Shown one piece after another: positions 27,824 through 36,656 of a stretch of 64,000 nucleotides of DNA. Under the pieces are notes generated by a model that searched no databases, was not told the DNA's origin, and saw only the letters and a program-made list of their open reading frames with translations. The stretch comes from Caballeronia sp031450805 (lineage in GTDB: Bacteria > Pseudomonadota > Gammaproteobacteria > Burkholderiales > Burkholderiaceae), in contig NZ_JARTVY010000002.1 of NCBI RefSeq assembly GCF_031450805.1, positions 1-64,000 of the forward strand, in the 5' to 3' direction. A program made the translations under genes and the position numbers. Each line of letters starts with the position of its first letter. The stretch's first letter is position 1.

Positions 27824-28219
27824 CTACCAGATCGTCCTGACGTGCTCATAAGTCCTGATTTGCTCGTCCTTCGTGAGCAAGGGGGCGGATAGAAAGCGTG
27901 CCGTTGCGACAATCATTCGATCCGCCGGATCCTGATGAAAGTTACCGGGGAGATCGGCCGATGCGATTGCAATGTGGCGATCGACCGGCACGAAGCGCAC
28001 GGCTTCGATTCTGCTGACCTTGTCGAGCCAGATTGCAACATCCGTGGCCAGCCGGAGTCGTCCCTTTTTGATGAGGAGCATGATCTCCCATGCTGTCATC
28101 GTCGAGACGGCGATCTCGCCCTCTTCCTTCATTTCCCGATCGATCGCGACCCGCGCCGGCTTGCTCAGCCCCTTTCCTTCGATCCACCACAGAAGCGCGT
28201 GCGTGTCCAGGACGATCAT
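27824..28219 (-). CDS. PIN-domain toxin (VapC-like RNase)
   Basis: 131 residues. PIN signatures: MIVLDTHALLWWIEG with Asp5, a conserved Glu in STMTAWEIMLLIKKG, and Asp in HQDPADRMIVATA. These acidic residues coordinate Mg for RNA cleavage. The ATG at 28219 overlaps the antitoxin stop as ATGA; an in-frame start at 28234 would add MGDAP. Toxin-antitoxin stabilisation or stress response is the family role; the RNA target is unknown. The pair sits between the hpnH terminator and the cstA-ybdD unit. Confidence 0.88.
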   Translation of the reverse strand: MIVLDTHALLWWIEGKGLSKPARVAIDREMKEEGEIAVSTMTAWEIMLLIKKGRLRLATDVAIWLDKVSRIEAVRFVPVDRHIAIASADLPGNFHQDPADRMIVATARFLSAPLLTKDEQIRTYEHVRTIW

Positions 28220-28452
28220 GGGAGCGTCTCCCAATCCTCCAACCCTACCGGTTCGAGAGGGTCCTCGTAGAACAACACGCTCCCGCGCAGTTCCTCCAAA
28301 GGCGTAAGCGCCGTTTGCTCGTAACGCCGGACTTCTAGCACCGGCTTTCCGTGGTCTGTCACGATCATATGTTCTCCTGTCGATTCCACGAGCCGGAAGT
28401 ATTCGAGCGCCTTGGCCTTGAACTCCGATTTTGAAACTCGCCTGACAGCCAT
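28216..28452 (-). CDS. Phd/YefM-type antitoxin
   Basis: 78 residues from an ATG with AGGA nine bases upstream; a GTG at 28470 would add six. The N-terminal VSKSEFKAKALEYFRLVESTG and VTDHGKPVLEVRRY match the Phd/YefM DNA-binding fold. The acidic C-terminus (YEDPLEPVGLEDWETLP) would wrap the toxin. It likely represses its own promoter just upstream. Stop and toxin start overlap by ATGA. Confidence 0.85.
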   Translation of the reverse strand: MAVRRVSKSEFKAKALEYFRLVESTGEHMIVTDHGKPVLEVRRYEQTALTPLEELRGSVLFYEDPLEPVGLEDWETLP

Positions 28453-28516
28453 GATATCGTTCCTAGTCACATGGAACTAGTCATTTTACCCCCGTCCGAA
28501 CGGTATAGGCGGAATG

Positions 28517-28550
28517 CAAAAAAAACGCGACGGTTCGTCACCGTCGCGTT
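28517..28550 (-). terminator. Rho-independent terminator of cstA-ybdD
   Basis: On the minus strand, AACGCGACGGT and ACCGTCGCGTT form an 11-base-pair stem with a 5-base loop followed by eight T (plus-strand A run at 28518-28525). It lies 29 bases after the ybdD stop. Confidence 0.92.
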
Positions 28551-28579
28551 TCATCGCTCATGCCTCGCAGCAGGCTACA

Positions 28580-28774
28580 TCAACAACACTTCCCCGCCCC
28601 CGACCCATACCGCGCTTCCTGACGTTCGCGGAAGAACTCCGCATACGTCATCACCGGCTGATCCGGGTGCGTGTTCTGCATATGCGTGACGTAGGCGTCA
28701 TAGTCGGGCATGCCGACCATCAGGCGCATCGCCTGGCCGAGATATCGTCCCGCTTGTCGAAGATCGCTGAACAT
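28580..28774 (-). CDS. ybdD: YbdD/YjiX family small protein (CstA partner)
   Basis: 64 residues, full family length: LRQAGRYLGQAMRLMVGMPD and DYDAYVTHMQNTHPDQPVMTYAEFFRERQ are characteristic of YbdD/YjiX (DUF466), ending Gly-Lys-Cys-Cys. AGGAGG lies six bases before the ATG. It follows cstA by 25 bases. In E. coli the cognate small proteins accompany CstA/BtsT pyruvate transporters and appear to be needed for transport; the same is inferred here. Confidence 0.92.
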   Translation of the reverse strand: MFSDLRQAGRYLGQAMRLMVGMPDYDAYVTHMQNTHPDQPVMTYAEFFRERQEARYGSGAGKCC

Positions 28775-28799
28775 CGCCGCCTCCTAGCCTCGCGCAGTA

Positions 28800-30884
28800 T
28801 CAATGGCCGGAGCGCACGGCCGCCGCGCCGCCCGTCGGCATCGGCTCGAAGGGCGTCTCGCGCACCGTCGGACGCGCCTCGCGACGCGCGCGCAGCACCG
28901 ACAACACGCCATACACCGCAATGCTCACCACCACGAAGATGAACAGCCCGGCGAGCGCCGCATCGATATAGTCGTTCACGATGATGCGCTGCATCTCCGC
29001 CAGCGACTTCGCCGGCGCCATCACCTTGCCTGCATCGGCGGCCTCGCGCAGCTTTGCCGCGTGCGCAAGGAAGCTGACCTTCGGATTCGCATCGAAAATC
29101 TTCTGCCAGCCGGCCGTCAGCGTGCAGATCAGCAGCCACACCGTCGGCACCACCGTCACCCACGCGAAACGCTCGCGCTTCATCTTGAACAGCACGACTG
29201 TCCCGAGCATCAGCGCAATGCCCGCGAGCATCTGGTTCGAGATGCCGAAAAGCGGCCACAGCGTGTTGATGCCGCCGAACGGATCGACCACGCCCTGATA
29301 CAGGAAGTAGCCCCAGGCAGCGACGCACAGCGCGGTCGCGACGAGGTTCGCCGGAAGCGACTCGGTGCGGCGCAACGCCGGATGGAACGTGCCGAGCAGG
29401 TCCTGCAGCATGAAGCGGCCGGCGCGCGTGCCTGCATCGACGGCGGTCAGGATGAAGAGCGCCTCGAAGAGAATGGCGAAGTGATACCAGAAGGCCATCA
29501 TCGTCGGCCCGCCGATCACCTGATGGAGAATCTGCGCCATCCCGACAGCCAGCGTCGGCGCACCGCCCGCACGCGCGATGATCGTCGTCTCGCCGACCGC
29601 CTTCGCCGTCGACGTCAGCATGTCGGGCGTGAGCGTGAAGCCCCACGACGTCACCGTCTGCGCCACCGCTTCGGGCGTCGTGCCGAGCACCGCAGCCGGG
29701 CTGTTCATCGCGAAGTAGACGCCCGGTTCGATCACGCACGCGGCAACCAGCGCCATGATCGCGACGAACGATTCCATCAGCATGGCGCCATAGCCAATCA
29801 GGCGCATGTTGACTTCGTTGTCGATCATCTTGGGCGTCGTGCCCGAGGAAATCAGCGCGTGGAATCCCGACACCGCGCCGCACGCGATCGTGATGAAGAG
29901 GAACGGGAACAGGTTGCCCGCCCAGACCGGCCCGGTGCCGTCCACGAACTTCGTGAACGCAGGCATCTTGAGTTCCGGCGCGACGATCAGAATGCCGATC
30001 GCGAGGCCGAGGATCGTGCCGATCTTCAGGAACGTCGAAAGATAATCGCGCGGCGCGAGCAGCAGCCACACCGGCAGCACCGACGCCACGAAGCCGTAGC
30101 CGATCAGAATCCAGGTGAGCTGGACGCCGGTGAAGGTGAAGAGCGGCGCGAGCGTCGGCGATTCGGCGACGTGCTGGCCATAGACGATCGCCAGCATCAG
30201 GCCGATGAAGCCGATGATCGACACTTCGCCGATACGCCCGGGGCGGATGTAGCGCGTGTACACGCCCATGAAGATCGCGATCGGGATGGTCGCCGCGACG
30301 GTGAACGTGCCCCACGGCGAGCCCGTCAGCGCCTTGACGACGATCAGCGCCAGCACCGCGAGAATGATCACCATGATGAGGAACGCGCCGAACAGCGCGA
30401 TCACGCCAGGCACCGTGCCCAGCTCCATCTTGATGAGATCGCCGAGCGAGCGGCCGTCGCGGCGCGTCGAGATGAACAGGATGATGAAATCCTGCACCGC
30501 GCCCGCGAACACCACGCCCGCGAGAATCCATAACATGCCGGGCGTGTAGCCCATCTGCGCGGCCAGCACAGGCCCGACGAGCGGACCCGCGCCCGCAATC
30601 GCCGCGAAGTGATGGCCGAACAGCACGTATTTGTTAGTGGGTACGTAGTCGAGTCCGTCGTTGTGACGAACGGCGGGCGTCATGCGCAAGCCGTCGAGCT
30701 TGAGGACGGTGCCCGCGATGAAACGCGAGTAGAAGCGGTACGCGATGAGATACACGCAGACCGCCGCGATGACGATCCAGAGTGCGCTGATTCGCTCGCC
30801 GTGCGCGAGCGCGATGGTGCCGAATGCGAACGCGCCCAGCAGCGCGAGCGCGATCCAGACCAGGAATCCGGAAGCCCGATTCAT
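28800..30884 (-). CDS. cstA: CstA family peptide/pyruvate transporter
   Basis: 694 residues, 16-18 membrane helices. Family blocks include NDGLDYVPTNKYVLFGHHFAA, IAGAGPLVGPVLAAQMGY, SGFHALISSGTTPKMI and FILTAVDAGTRAGRFMLQDL. AGGAGA precedes the ATG at 30884. CstA was first described as a carbon-starvation peptide transporter and later as a pyruvate/H+ symporter in the inner membrane. Its promoter region is shared with a divergent Cache-kinase/LuxR regulator pair, which probably controls it. The frame is open upstream to 30992 but without membrane-protein character. Confidence 0.94.
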   Translation of the reverse strand: MNRASGFLVWIALALLGAFAFGTIALAHGERISALWIVIAAVCVYLIAYRFYSRFIAGTVLKLDGLRMTPAVRHNDGLDYVPTNKYVLFGHHFAAIAGAGPLVGPVLAAQMGYTPGMLWILAGVVFAGAVQDFIILFISTRRDGRSLGDLIKMELGTVPGVIALFGAFLIMVIILAVLALIVVKALTGSPWGTFTVAATIPIAIFMGVYTRYIRPGRIGEVSIIGFIGLMLAIVYGQHVAESPTLAPLFTFTGVQLTWILIGYGFVASVLPVWLLLAPRDYLSTFLKIGTILGLAIGILIVAPELKMPAFTKFVDGTGPVWAGNLFPFLFITIACGAVSGFHALISSGTTPKMIDNEVNMRLIGYGAMLMESFVAIMALVAACVIEPGVYFAMNSPAAVLGTTPEAVAQTVTSWGFTLTPDMLTSTAKAVGETTIIARAGGAPTLAVGMAQILHQVIGGPTMMAFWYHFAILFEALFILTAVDAGTRAGRFMLQDLLGTFHPALRRTESLPANLVATALCVAAWGYFLYQGVVDPFGGINTLWPLFGISNQMLAGIALMLGTVVLFKMKRERFAWVTVVPTVWLLICTLTAGWQKIFDANPKVSFLAHAAKLREAADAGKVMAPAKSLAEMQRIIVNDYIDAALAGLFIFVVVSIAVYGVLSVLRARREARPTVRETPFEPMPTGGAAAVRSGH

Positions 30885-30992
30885 GGTGTCTCCTGTTTTA
30901 GTTGCCCTTCGATGTCCGCGCGCGCGGCATGAGCCGTCGGACGCTTCGGGCGTGTAGTATTCGCCTTCGTCCGGGCGCTTACAACCGGACAA

Positions 30993-31023
30993 CTACGTAT
31001 GCCGCCTACGTGAAATTACGTAG
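30993..31023. promoter_or_regulatory. Candidate operator: three TACGT repeats between cstA and the two-component genes
   Basis: CTACGTA (30993-30999), CTACGTG (31006-31012) and TACGTAG (31017-31023). The outer two are exact inverted copies and the middle one shares six of seven bases. NarL/LuxR-type regulators bind such heptamers, and this one encoded next door is the obvious candidate. No footprint data. Confidence 0.4.
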
Positions 31024-31044
31024 AGCACCAAGCGTTCCAGCTTC

Positions 31045-32472
31045 ATGAAACTGAAAGCGAAGATCTTCCTGCTGGCGATCGTGCCGTTTGCGCTGGCGAT
31101 CGGCGGCATCGAATATGGCGTGCGCCATCAGGCGACGACGCTCGCGCACGCGCAGCACGCGACCCTGCAATCGGCGTACATGTCGAGCAAGGAAATCGAA
31201 CTGCGGCACTACGTCGAGCTTGCGCGCAGCGCCATCGCCCCGTACTACGACGCCCCCGCAGCCGATCCGCTCACCGACGACGCGCGCCGCCGCCTCGCGC
31301 TCGACGCGCTGCATCGGCTGGACTTCGGCCCCGACGGCTACTTTTTCGTCTACACGATGCAGGGCACGTCGCTGATGCATCCGCGCCAGCCGGATCTCGT
31401 CGGCCGCGATCTGTGGACGATGCGCGACCCCGCCGGCGCGCTCACCATCCAGAAGCTGATTCGGGAGGCGTCGAAGGGCGGCGGCTATGTGCGCTACGTG
31501 TGGCAGCGGCCATCGACCGGACATCTCGCACCGAAGCTCGGCTACGTCGTGCCGCTCGAACGCTGGGGCTGGATGATCGGCACCGGCATCTATCTGGAGG
31601 ATGTGGAAGCGACGCTCGGGCGCATCGATGCGCAGGCGGCGGCGAACATCGACCGGACGGTGATGTGGATCGGCGGCATCGCGCTGGCGGCGCTCGGGGC
31701 CATCGCGTTGTGCGGGGCCGTGCTCAACATCAGCGAGCATCGCAGCGCGGACGCGAAGCTGAAGCGCCTCGCGCGGCGCGTGGTGGAGTCGCAGGAACAG
31801 GAACGCGCGCGGCTGTCGCGCGAGTTGCACGACGGCATCAGTCAGATGCTCGTTTCCGTGAAGCTGCTGCTCGAATCGGCGCTGACGCGTTTCGAACGCG
31901 GCCAGGCGCGCGAGCCGGCTGCGGAAGCCGCGCTCGCGACCGGGCTCGGGCGTTTGTCCGGAACGCTGCGCGAAGTGCGCCGCATCTCCCACGCGCTGCG
32001 CCCCGCGATGCTCGACGACCTCGGCCTCGCCGCCGCGCTCGAGCAGCTCGCGCGCGAACTCGACGGGCAGGACGGCATCGAAGTGCGTTTCGAATCGACG
32101 GCGGGCGGCAAGGCCAGCCCCGCGCCGCGCCCGACGCTGCCCGATCCGGTCAACACAGTGCTGTTTCGCATCGCGCAGGAAGCGCTGAACAACATCGCGC
32201 GTCACGCGCAGGCGACGCGCGCGAGCGTCGCACTCGATATCGCGGCGAATGCGGTGCGCCTCGTCGTCAGCGACAACGGACGCGGCTTCGACGCCGAAGC
32301 CGCGCTCTACGGCCCGGCGAGCGGCCTCGGCTTGCGCAACATGCGCGAACGGCTCGACGCGCTCGGCGGCACGCTCGCCATCCAGTCGGAACTCGGCCGC
32401 ACGGCGATCGCGGCGACCGTCCCGCTGCCGCTCGCCGCCCCCAACCTGTCAGGACTTTCCGATGAACTTTGA
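31045..32472 (+). CDS. Sensor histidine kinase with Cache domain (NarL-system type)
   Basis: 475 residues. One N-terminal helix, a periplasmic single-Cache domain (about 35-190; GPDGYFFVYTMQGTSLMHPR, then WGWMIGTGIYLEDV), a second helix (about 205-230), a HisKA_3 dimerisation domain (RARLSRELHDGISQML, His phosphoacceptor) and a HATPase (FRIAQEALNNIARHA, VVSDNGRGFD). sCache sensors of this kind often detect small organic acids. It overlaps the response-regulator start by 11 bases and is divergent from cstA, so it probably senses pyruvate or a related acid; the ligand is inference. Confidence 0.9.
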   Translation: MKLKAKIFLLAIVPFALAIGGIEYGVRHQATTLAHAQHATLQSAYMSSKEIELRHYVELARSAIAPYYDAPAADPLTDDARRRLALDALHRLDFGPDGYFFVYTMQGTSLMHPRQPDLVGRDLWTMRDPAGALTIQKLIREASKGGGYVRYVWQRPSTGHLAPKLGYVVPLERWGWMIGTGIYLEDVEATLGRIDAQAAANIDRTVMWIGGIALAALGAIALCGAVLNISEHRSADAKLKRLARRVVESQEQERARLSRELHDGISQMLVSVKLLLESALTRFERGQAREPAAEAALATGLGRLSGTLREVRRISHALRPAMLDDLGLAAALEQLARELDGQDGIEVRFESTAGGKASPAPRPTLPDPVNTVLFRIAQEALNNIARHAQATRASVALDIAANAVRLVVSDNGRGFDAEAALYGPASGLGLRNMRERLDALGGTLAIQSELGRTAIAATVPLPLAAPNLSGLSDEL

Positions 32473-33100
32473 ACCTGCCCGCATCGTCATCGTCGACGAT
32501 CATCCGCTCGTGCGCGACGGCCTGCGCGCCCGGCTCGACGCCGTATCGCATGTTCGCGTGACCGGCGAAGCGGCCAACGGCGCCGAAGCGCTCGCGCTCG
32601 CCGCCGACGAAGCGAGCCGGCCCGATCTCGTGCTGATGGATGTGGGGATGGCGGGGATGAGCGGAATCGAACTGGCGGCGTGCTTTCACGAGCGCTTCCC
32701 GGCGATCCGCGTGCTGATGCTGTCGATGCACGACAACGTCGAATACGTGACGCAGGCGGTGCGGGCCGGCGCGAGCGGCTACGTGCTGAAGGATTCGCCC
32801 GCCGCCGAGATCATCCACGCGATCGACGCCGTGCTCGCCGGCAAGACGTTCTTCTCGGCGGGTCTCGCCGCGCGGATGATCCAGGCACAGGCGATGCAGA
32901 CGCCGCAAGACCGCCTGACGCCCCGCGAACGCGACGTGCTCGATGCACTCGCGCAGGGCTTGTCGAGCAAGCAGATTGCGCAGCAGCACGGGCTATCGGT
33001 GCGCACGGTGGAGACGCACCGGCTGAATCTGAAGCGCAAGCTCTCGATCGACGGTCAGGCCGAACTGATCAAATACGCCGTCGAGCACCGGCGCGCCTGA
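32462..33100 (+). CDS. LuxR/NarL family response regulator
   Basis: 212 residues. The receiver (about 5-125) has acidic pair DDH, phosphoacceptor Asp in LVLMDVGMAGMSG and Lys in YVLKDS. The C-terminal LuxR helix-turn-helix (about 145-205) reads LTPRERDVLDALAQGLSSKQ and SVRTVETHRLNLKRKL. It is translationally coupled to the kinase gene. A natural target is the cstA/kinase intergenic region with its TACGT repeats. Confidence 0.93.
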   Translation: MNFEPARIVIVDDHPLVRDGLRARLDAVSHVRVTGEAANGAEALALAADEASRPDLVLMDVGMAGMSGIELAACFHERFPAIRVLMLSMHDNVEYVTQAVRAGASGYVLKDSPAAEIIHAIDAVLAGKTFFSAGLAARMIQAQAMQTPQDRLTPRERDVLDALAQGLSSKQIAQQHGLSVRTVETHRLNLKRKLSIDGQAELIKYAVEHRRA

Positions 33101-33124
33101 CGTGACCTGACGTGACGCGTTGCA

Positions 33125-33742
33125 TCACCCCGCCGAGCGGGCGTTGTGCTCCGACAGGTACTTGATGAGTCCGTCCACGCCGCCTTTCTGAAGCTGGCCG
33201 GCGAACTGCTGCTGGTAGACCTGGATGAGCCACGCGCCCATCATGTCGATGTCGTAGATTTTCCAGCCCTGCGCGGTCTTGCCGAGGCGATACCGCACGG
33301 GGTTGTCGCCGCCCGTGGAAATCACATGCGACTCGACGACGGCGTCTTTCGCGCTGGCGTCGATGTTCGGGGAATCGAAGCGGAACTTGACGTCCTGATC
33401 GCGCAACTGCGACAGCGACGCCGCATAGGTCCTGACGAGCAGCGTCTGGAACTGGTCGTAGAGCTGCTTTTGCTGTTCCGGCGTGGCGGTGGCCCAGGCC
33501 TTGCCCAGCGCGATGCGCGTGGTGCGCTGAAAGTCCGTGGCGGGCAGGAAGCGCGTCTCCACGAGCTGAGTGATTTTCGCCATGTCGCCGCCGCGCGCTT
33601 GCGGGTCGGCCTTCATCGCGTTGACAGTGCCCTCGACGGCGCTCTTGACGACGGCGTCGGGATTGGATTGCGCCAGCGCCGCGTTCGAAAACGACAGGAC
33701 AGCGACGAGGAAAGCGAAGCAGACAGACAGATAGCGTTTCAT
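33125..33742 (-). CDS. hpnM: HpnM / MlaC-type periplasmic lipid-binding protein
   Basis: 205 residues. A signal peptide ends SNAALAQ; the mature protein is an MlaC fold (FLPATDFQRTTRIALGKAW, QLYDQFQTLLVRTYAASLSQ, GWKIYDIDMMGAWLIQVYQQ). MlaC shuttles phospholipids across the periplasm; the HpnM subgroup sits in hopanoid clusters and is thought to do the same for hopanoids. It is divergent from hpnN-mlaA, so inner-membrane (HpnN), periplasmic (HpnM) and outer-membrane (MlaA) parts of a transport route lie together. Confidence 0.88.
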   Translation of the reverse strand: MKRYLSVCFAFLVAVLSFSNAALAQSNPDAVVKSAVEGTVNAMKADPQARGGDMAKITQLVETRFLPATDFQRTTRIALGKAWATATPEQQKQLYDQFQTLLVRTYAASLSQLRDQDVKFRFDSPNIDASAKDAVVESHVISTGGDNPVRYRLGKTAQGWKIYDIDMMGAWLIQVYQQQFAGQLQKGGVDGLIKYLSEHNARSAG

Positions 33743-33995
33743 GGCACCCGTTCTCTAATTTCAGTGTGTGTTGGCGCGGATTCGTCAGGGCGTCGAGCCA
33801 GTATATCGACACACCGGCGGGCCGACAGTTCACCGCCGCCCCGACCGGTATACTTGCGCGGCATCGATCGTCGTCGTTGGACTCGTGGTTCGGTCGCCGA
33901 AGCAACAAGCGGCGCACCGGCCCGGCAGCGCGTTTCACGCGGCCCGCTTCATGCGTCGCCCGAAAAAATAACAGGACACACCAGGTAGCGTCTTC

Positions 33996-36656
33996 ATGCT
34001 GACGTCCAACATCACCCGCTTCGTCACACTCGCGATCCGCCGGCCGGCGTGGATTATCGCCGTTTCACTGCTGCTCGGCGTTCTGAGCACCATTTATGTC
34101 GTTCATCACTTTCGCATCAGCACCGATGTCAGCCAGTTGATCGAAACCGAGCCCGAGTGGGCTGCGCGCAGCAAGGCAATCGAGACCGCATTCCCGCAGC
34201 GCGGCGCCACGCTGCTGATCGTCGTCGAAGCGCCCGCCCCCGAGTTCGCCGATGCCGCCGCAAGCGAACTCGCCGCCGCGCTCGCAAAGGAACCGGCGCG
34301 GTTCAAGTCGGTATCGCAACCGGAAGGCGGCGCGTTCTTCGCGCACAACGGCTTGCTTTATCTGCCCGCGAACAAGGTCGATGAAGTCACGAAGCAACTC
34401 GTGCAGGCGCGGCCGCTCATCAACACGCTCGCCCACGACCCGACGCTCACCGGCCTCGCGCAGACGCTGAACACCACGCTGAATGTGCCGCTGATGCTGG
34501 GCCAGGTCAATCTCGGCCAGATGGCCGGCCTGCTCGGTCGCAGCGCCGACGTGCTCGACCGCGTGCTCGCGAATCAGCCGACGGCCTTTTCATGGCGCGA
34601 TGTCGCCGATGCGTCGAAGAAGAGCGGGCCCGGGCGCGCGTTCGTCACCGTGCTGCCCGAACTGGACTTCAACGCACTGAAGGCCGCAGCCGGCACGTCC
34701 GATGAAATACGCGCGGTGGCCGCGAAGATCGGCATCGAAAGGAAATACGGCGCGATGCTGCATCTCACCGGCGCGCAGCCGCTCGCGGACGAGGAATTCG
34801 CCTCCGTGCAGGACGGCGCGGTGCTCAACGGCGTGCTGACGTTTCTCGTCGTGCTGATGATCCTGTGGGTCGCGCTGCGCTCGAAGCGCATGATTCTCGC
34901 GGTGTTCATCACGCTCTTCGTCGGCCTGTCGATCACCGCCGCGCTCGGCCTCATGATGGTCCACGCGCTCAACATGATCTCGGTCGCGTTCATGGTGCTG
35001 TTCGTGGGCCTGGGCGTGGACTTCGGAATTCAGTTCGGCGTGAAGTATCGCGAGGAACGGCACAGGCACAAGCGGCTCGATGTCTCCCTCGCCGAGACGG
35101 CGCGGCACGTCGCGGTGCCGCTGACGCTCGCCGCCGCCGCCACCGCCGCGAGCTTCTTCTCGTTCCTGCCGACCGCGTATCGCGGCGTATCGGAACTGGG
35201 GCTGATCGCGGGCGTCGGCATGTTCGTCGCGTATCTGACCAACATGACGCTCTTGCCCGCGCTGATCAGAGTGTTCGCGCCGCCGGGCGAAGCGCAGGCG
35301 CCCGGTTTTCCGCTGCTCGCCCCCGTCGATGAATTCCTCGACCGGCATCGCAAGCCGGTGCTGATCGGCACGCTCGTCGTCGTGATCGGCGCGCTGCCGT
35401 TGCTCGCGTACCTGCGTTTCGACTTCAATCCGCTGCACCTGAAAGACCCGCATACGGAATCGATGGCGACGCTCATCTCGCTCGAAAGCTCGCCCGAAGC
35501 CGCGGTCAACGATGTCGCCGTGCTCGCGCCTTCGCTCGCGGAGGCGGATCGCATCGCGGCGAAGCTGGACAAGCTGCCGGAAGTCGAGCGCGCGACGACG
35601 CTGTCGTCGCTGATCCCGGCCGAACAGCCGAAGAAGCTCGAACTGATCAAGGCCGCCGCCGATCAGCTGCTGCCCGCGCTCGATCAGCCGGTGGCGTCGC
35701 CGGTGACGGACACGGTGCGCGTCGCGACCCTGAAGCGCGTGTCGAACCAGCTCTCGCTCGCCGCCGACGAACACCCCGGCGCGGGCGCTGCCGAAGCGAA
35801 GCATCTGTCGCAGACGCTTGCCAGGCTCGCCGCCGCCGATGCCGCCGCCCGCGATCGCGCCGAGCACGCGATGGCCGAGCCGCTGCGCCTCGCGCTCGCG
35901 CAACTGCGCGCGCTGCTGCAGCCGACGCAAATCACGCGCGCGACGCTGCCGCCATCGATGGCCGAGACGTGGGTCACCGGGAACGGCCAGGCGCTCGTCA
36001 ACGTCTCGCCGAAGATTCCGCCGGGCGTCGATCCGAACGACGACACGCTGCTCGCCCGCTTCGCCGATGCCGTCGTCAAGGCCGAGCCTAACGCGATCGG
36101 CGGGCCGATTTCCGTCCGTCATTCGGCGGAGGTCATCATCCAGGCTTTCCTGCACGCCGCGCTCTACTCGCTGATCGCCATCACCGTACTCCTATGGCTC
36201 GCGCTTCGCCGTTTCGGCGATGTCCTGCGAACTTTGGTACCGTTGCTCGTCTCGGCCGTCGTGACGCTGGAGCTGTGTGTCGTGTTCCGGATGCCGCTCA
36301 ACTTCGCCAACATCATCGCGTTGCCGCTAATGCTGGGCGTGGGCGTCGCGTTCAAGATCTACTTCGTCATGGCGTGGCGGTCGGGGCAGACCCGCCTGCT
36401 GCAATCGAGCCTCACGCACGCCGTGATGTTCAGCGCGGCGACCACCGCAACGGCGTTCGGCAGTCTCTGGTTCTCGCATCACCCCGGCACATCCAGCATG
36501 GGACGGCTGCTCGCGCTGTCGCTTTTCTGCACGCTGATCGGCGCGGTGGTGTTCCAGCCTGTGCTGATGGGCAAGCCGCGCAAGGTGCGGGCGGCGGACC
36601 GGGCGAAGCTGCGCGCGAGCCAGCGTCATGACAATCTAAGAGGAATTGAAGAATGA
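33996..36656 (+). CDS. hpnN: HpnN, hopanoid-associated RND transporter
   Basis: 886 residues with the MmpL/RND layout: helix 1 near the N-terminus, a large periplasmic loop (about 45-275), five helices (FMVLFVGLGVDFGIQFGVKY is the diagnostic helix-4 region), a second periplasmic loop (about 470-700), and five closing helices. It starts HFRISTDVSQLIETEPEW, typical of HpnN. HpnN of Rhodopseudomonas moves hopanoids to the outer membrane. Its stop overlaps the mlaA start as ATGA, so the two proteins are probably made in fixed proportion. Confidence 0.93.
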   Translation: MLTSNITRFVTLAIRRPAWIIAVSLLLGVLSTIYVVHHFRISTDVSQLIETEPEWAARSKAIETAFPQRGATLLIVVEAPAPEFADAAASELAAALAKEPARFKSVSQPEGGAFFAHNGLLYLPANKVDEVTKQLVQARPLINTLAHDPTLTGLAQTLNTTLNVPLMLGQVNLGQMAGLLGRSADVLDRVLANQPTAFSWRDVADASKKSGPGRAFVTVLPELDFNALKAAAGTSDEIRAVAAKIGIERKYGAMLHLTGAQPLADEEFASVQDGAVLNGVLTFLVVLMILWVALRSKRMILAVFITLFVGLSITAALGLMMVHALNMISVAFMVLFVGLGVDFGIQFGVKYREERHRHKRLDVSLAETARHVAVPLTLAAAATAASFFSFLPTAYRGVSELGLIAGVGMFVAYLTNMTLLPALIRVFAPPGEAQAPGFPLLAPVDEFLDRHRKPVLIGTLVVVIGALPLLAYLRFDFNPLHLKDPHTESMATLISLESSPEAAVNDVAVLAPSLAEADRIAAKLDKLPEVERATTLSSLIPAEQPKKLELIKAAADQLLPALDQPVASPVTDTVRVATLKRVSNQLSLAADEHPGAGAAEAKHLSQTLARLAAADAAARDRAEHAMAEPLRLALAQLRALLQPTQITRATLPPSMAETWVTGNGQALVNVSPKIPPGVDPNDDTLLARFADAVVKAEPNAIGGPISVRHSAEVIIQAFLHAALYSLIAITVLLWLALRRFGDVLRTLVPLLVSAVVTLELCVVFRMPLNFANIIALPLMLGVGVAFKIYFVMAWRSGQTRLLQSSLTHAVMFSAATTATAFGSLWFSHHPGTSSMGRLLALSLFCTLIGAVVFQPVLMGKPRKVRAADRAKLRASQRHDNLRGIEE

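Noticed and set aside
28803..30533. Long plus-strand open frame (576 codons) opposite cstA
   Set aside because: The Arg/His/Asp-rich translation is the antisense shadow of a GC-rich membrane-protein gene; it has no family features and no ribosome binding site.
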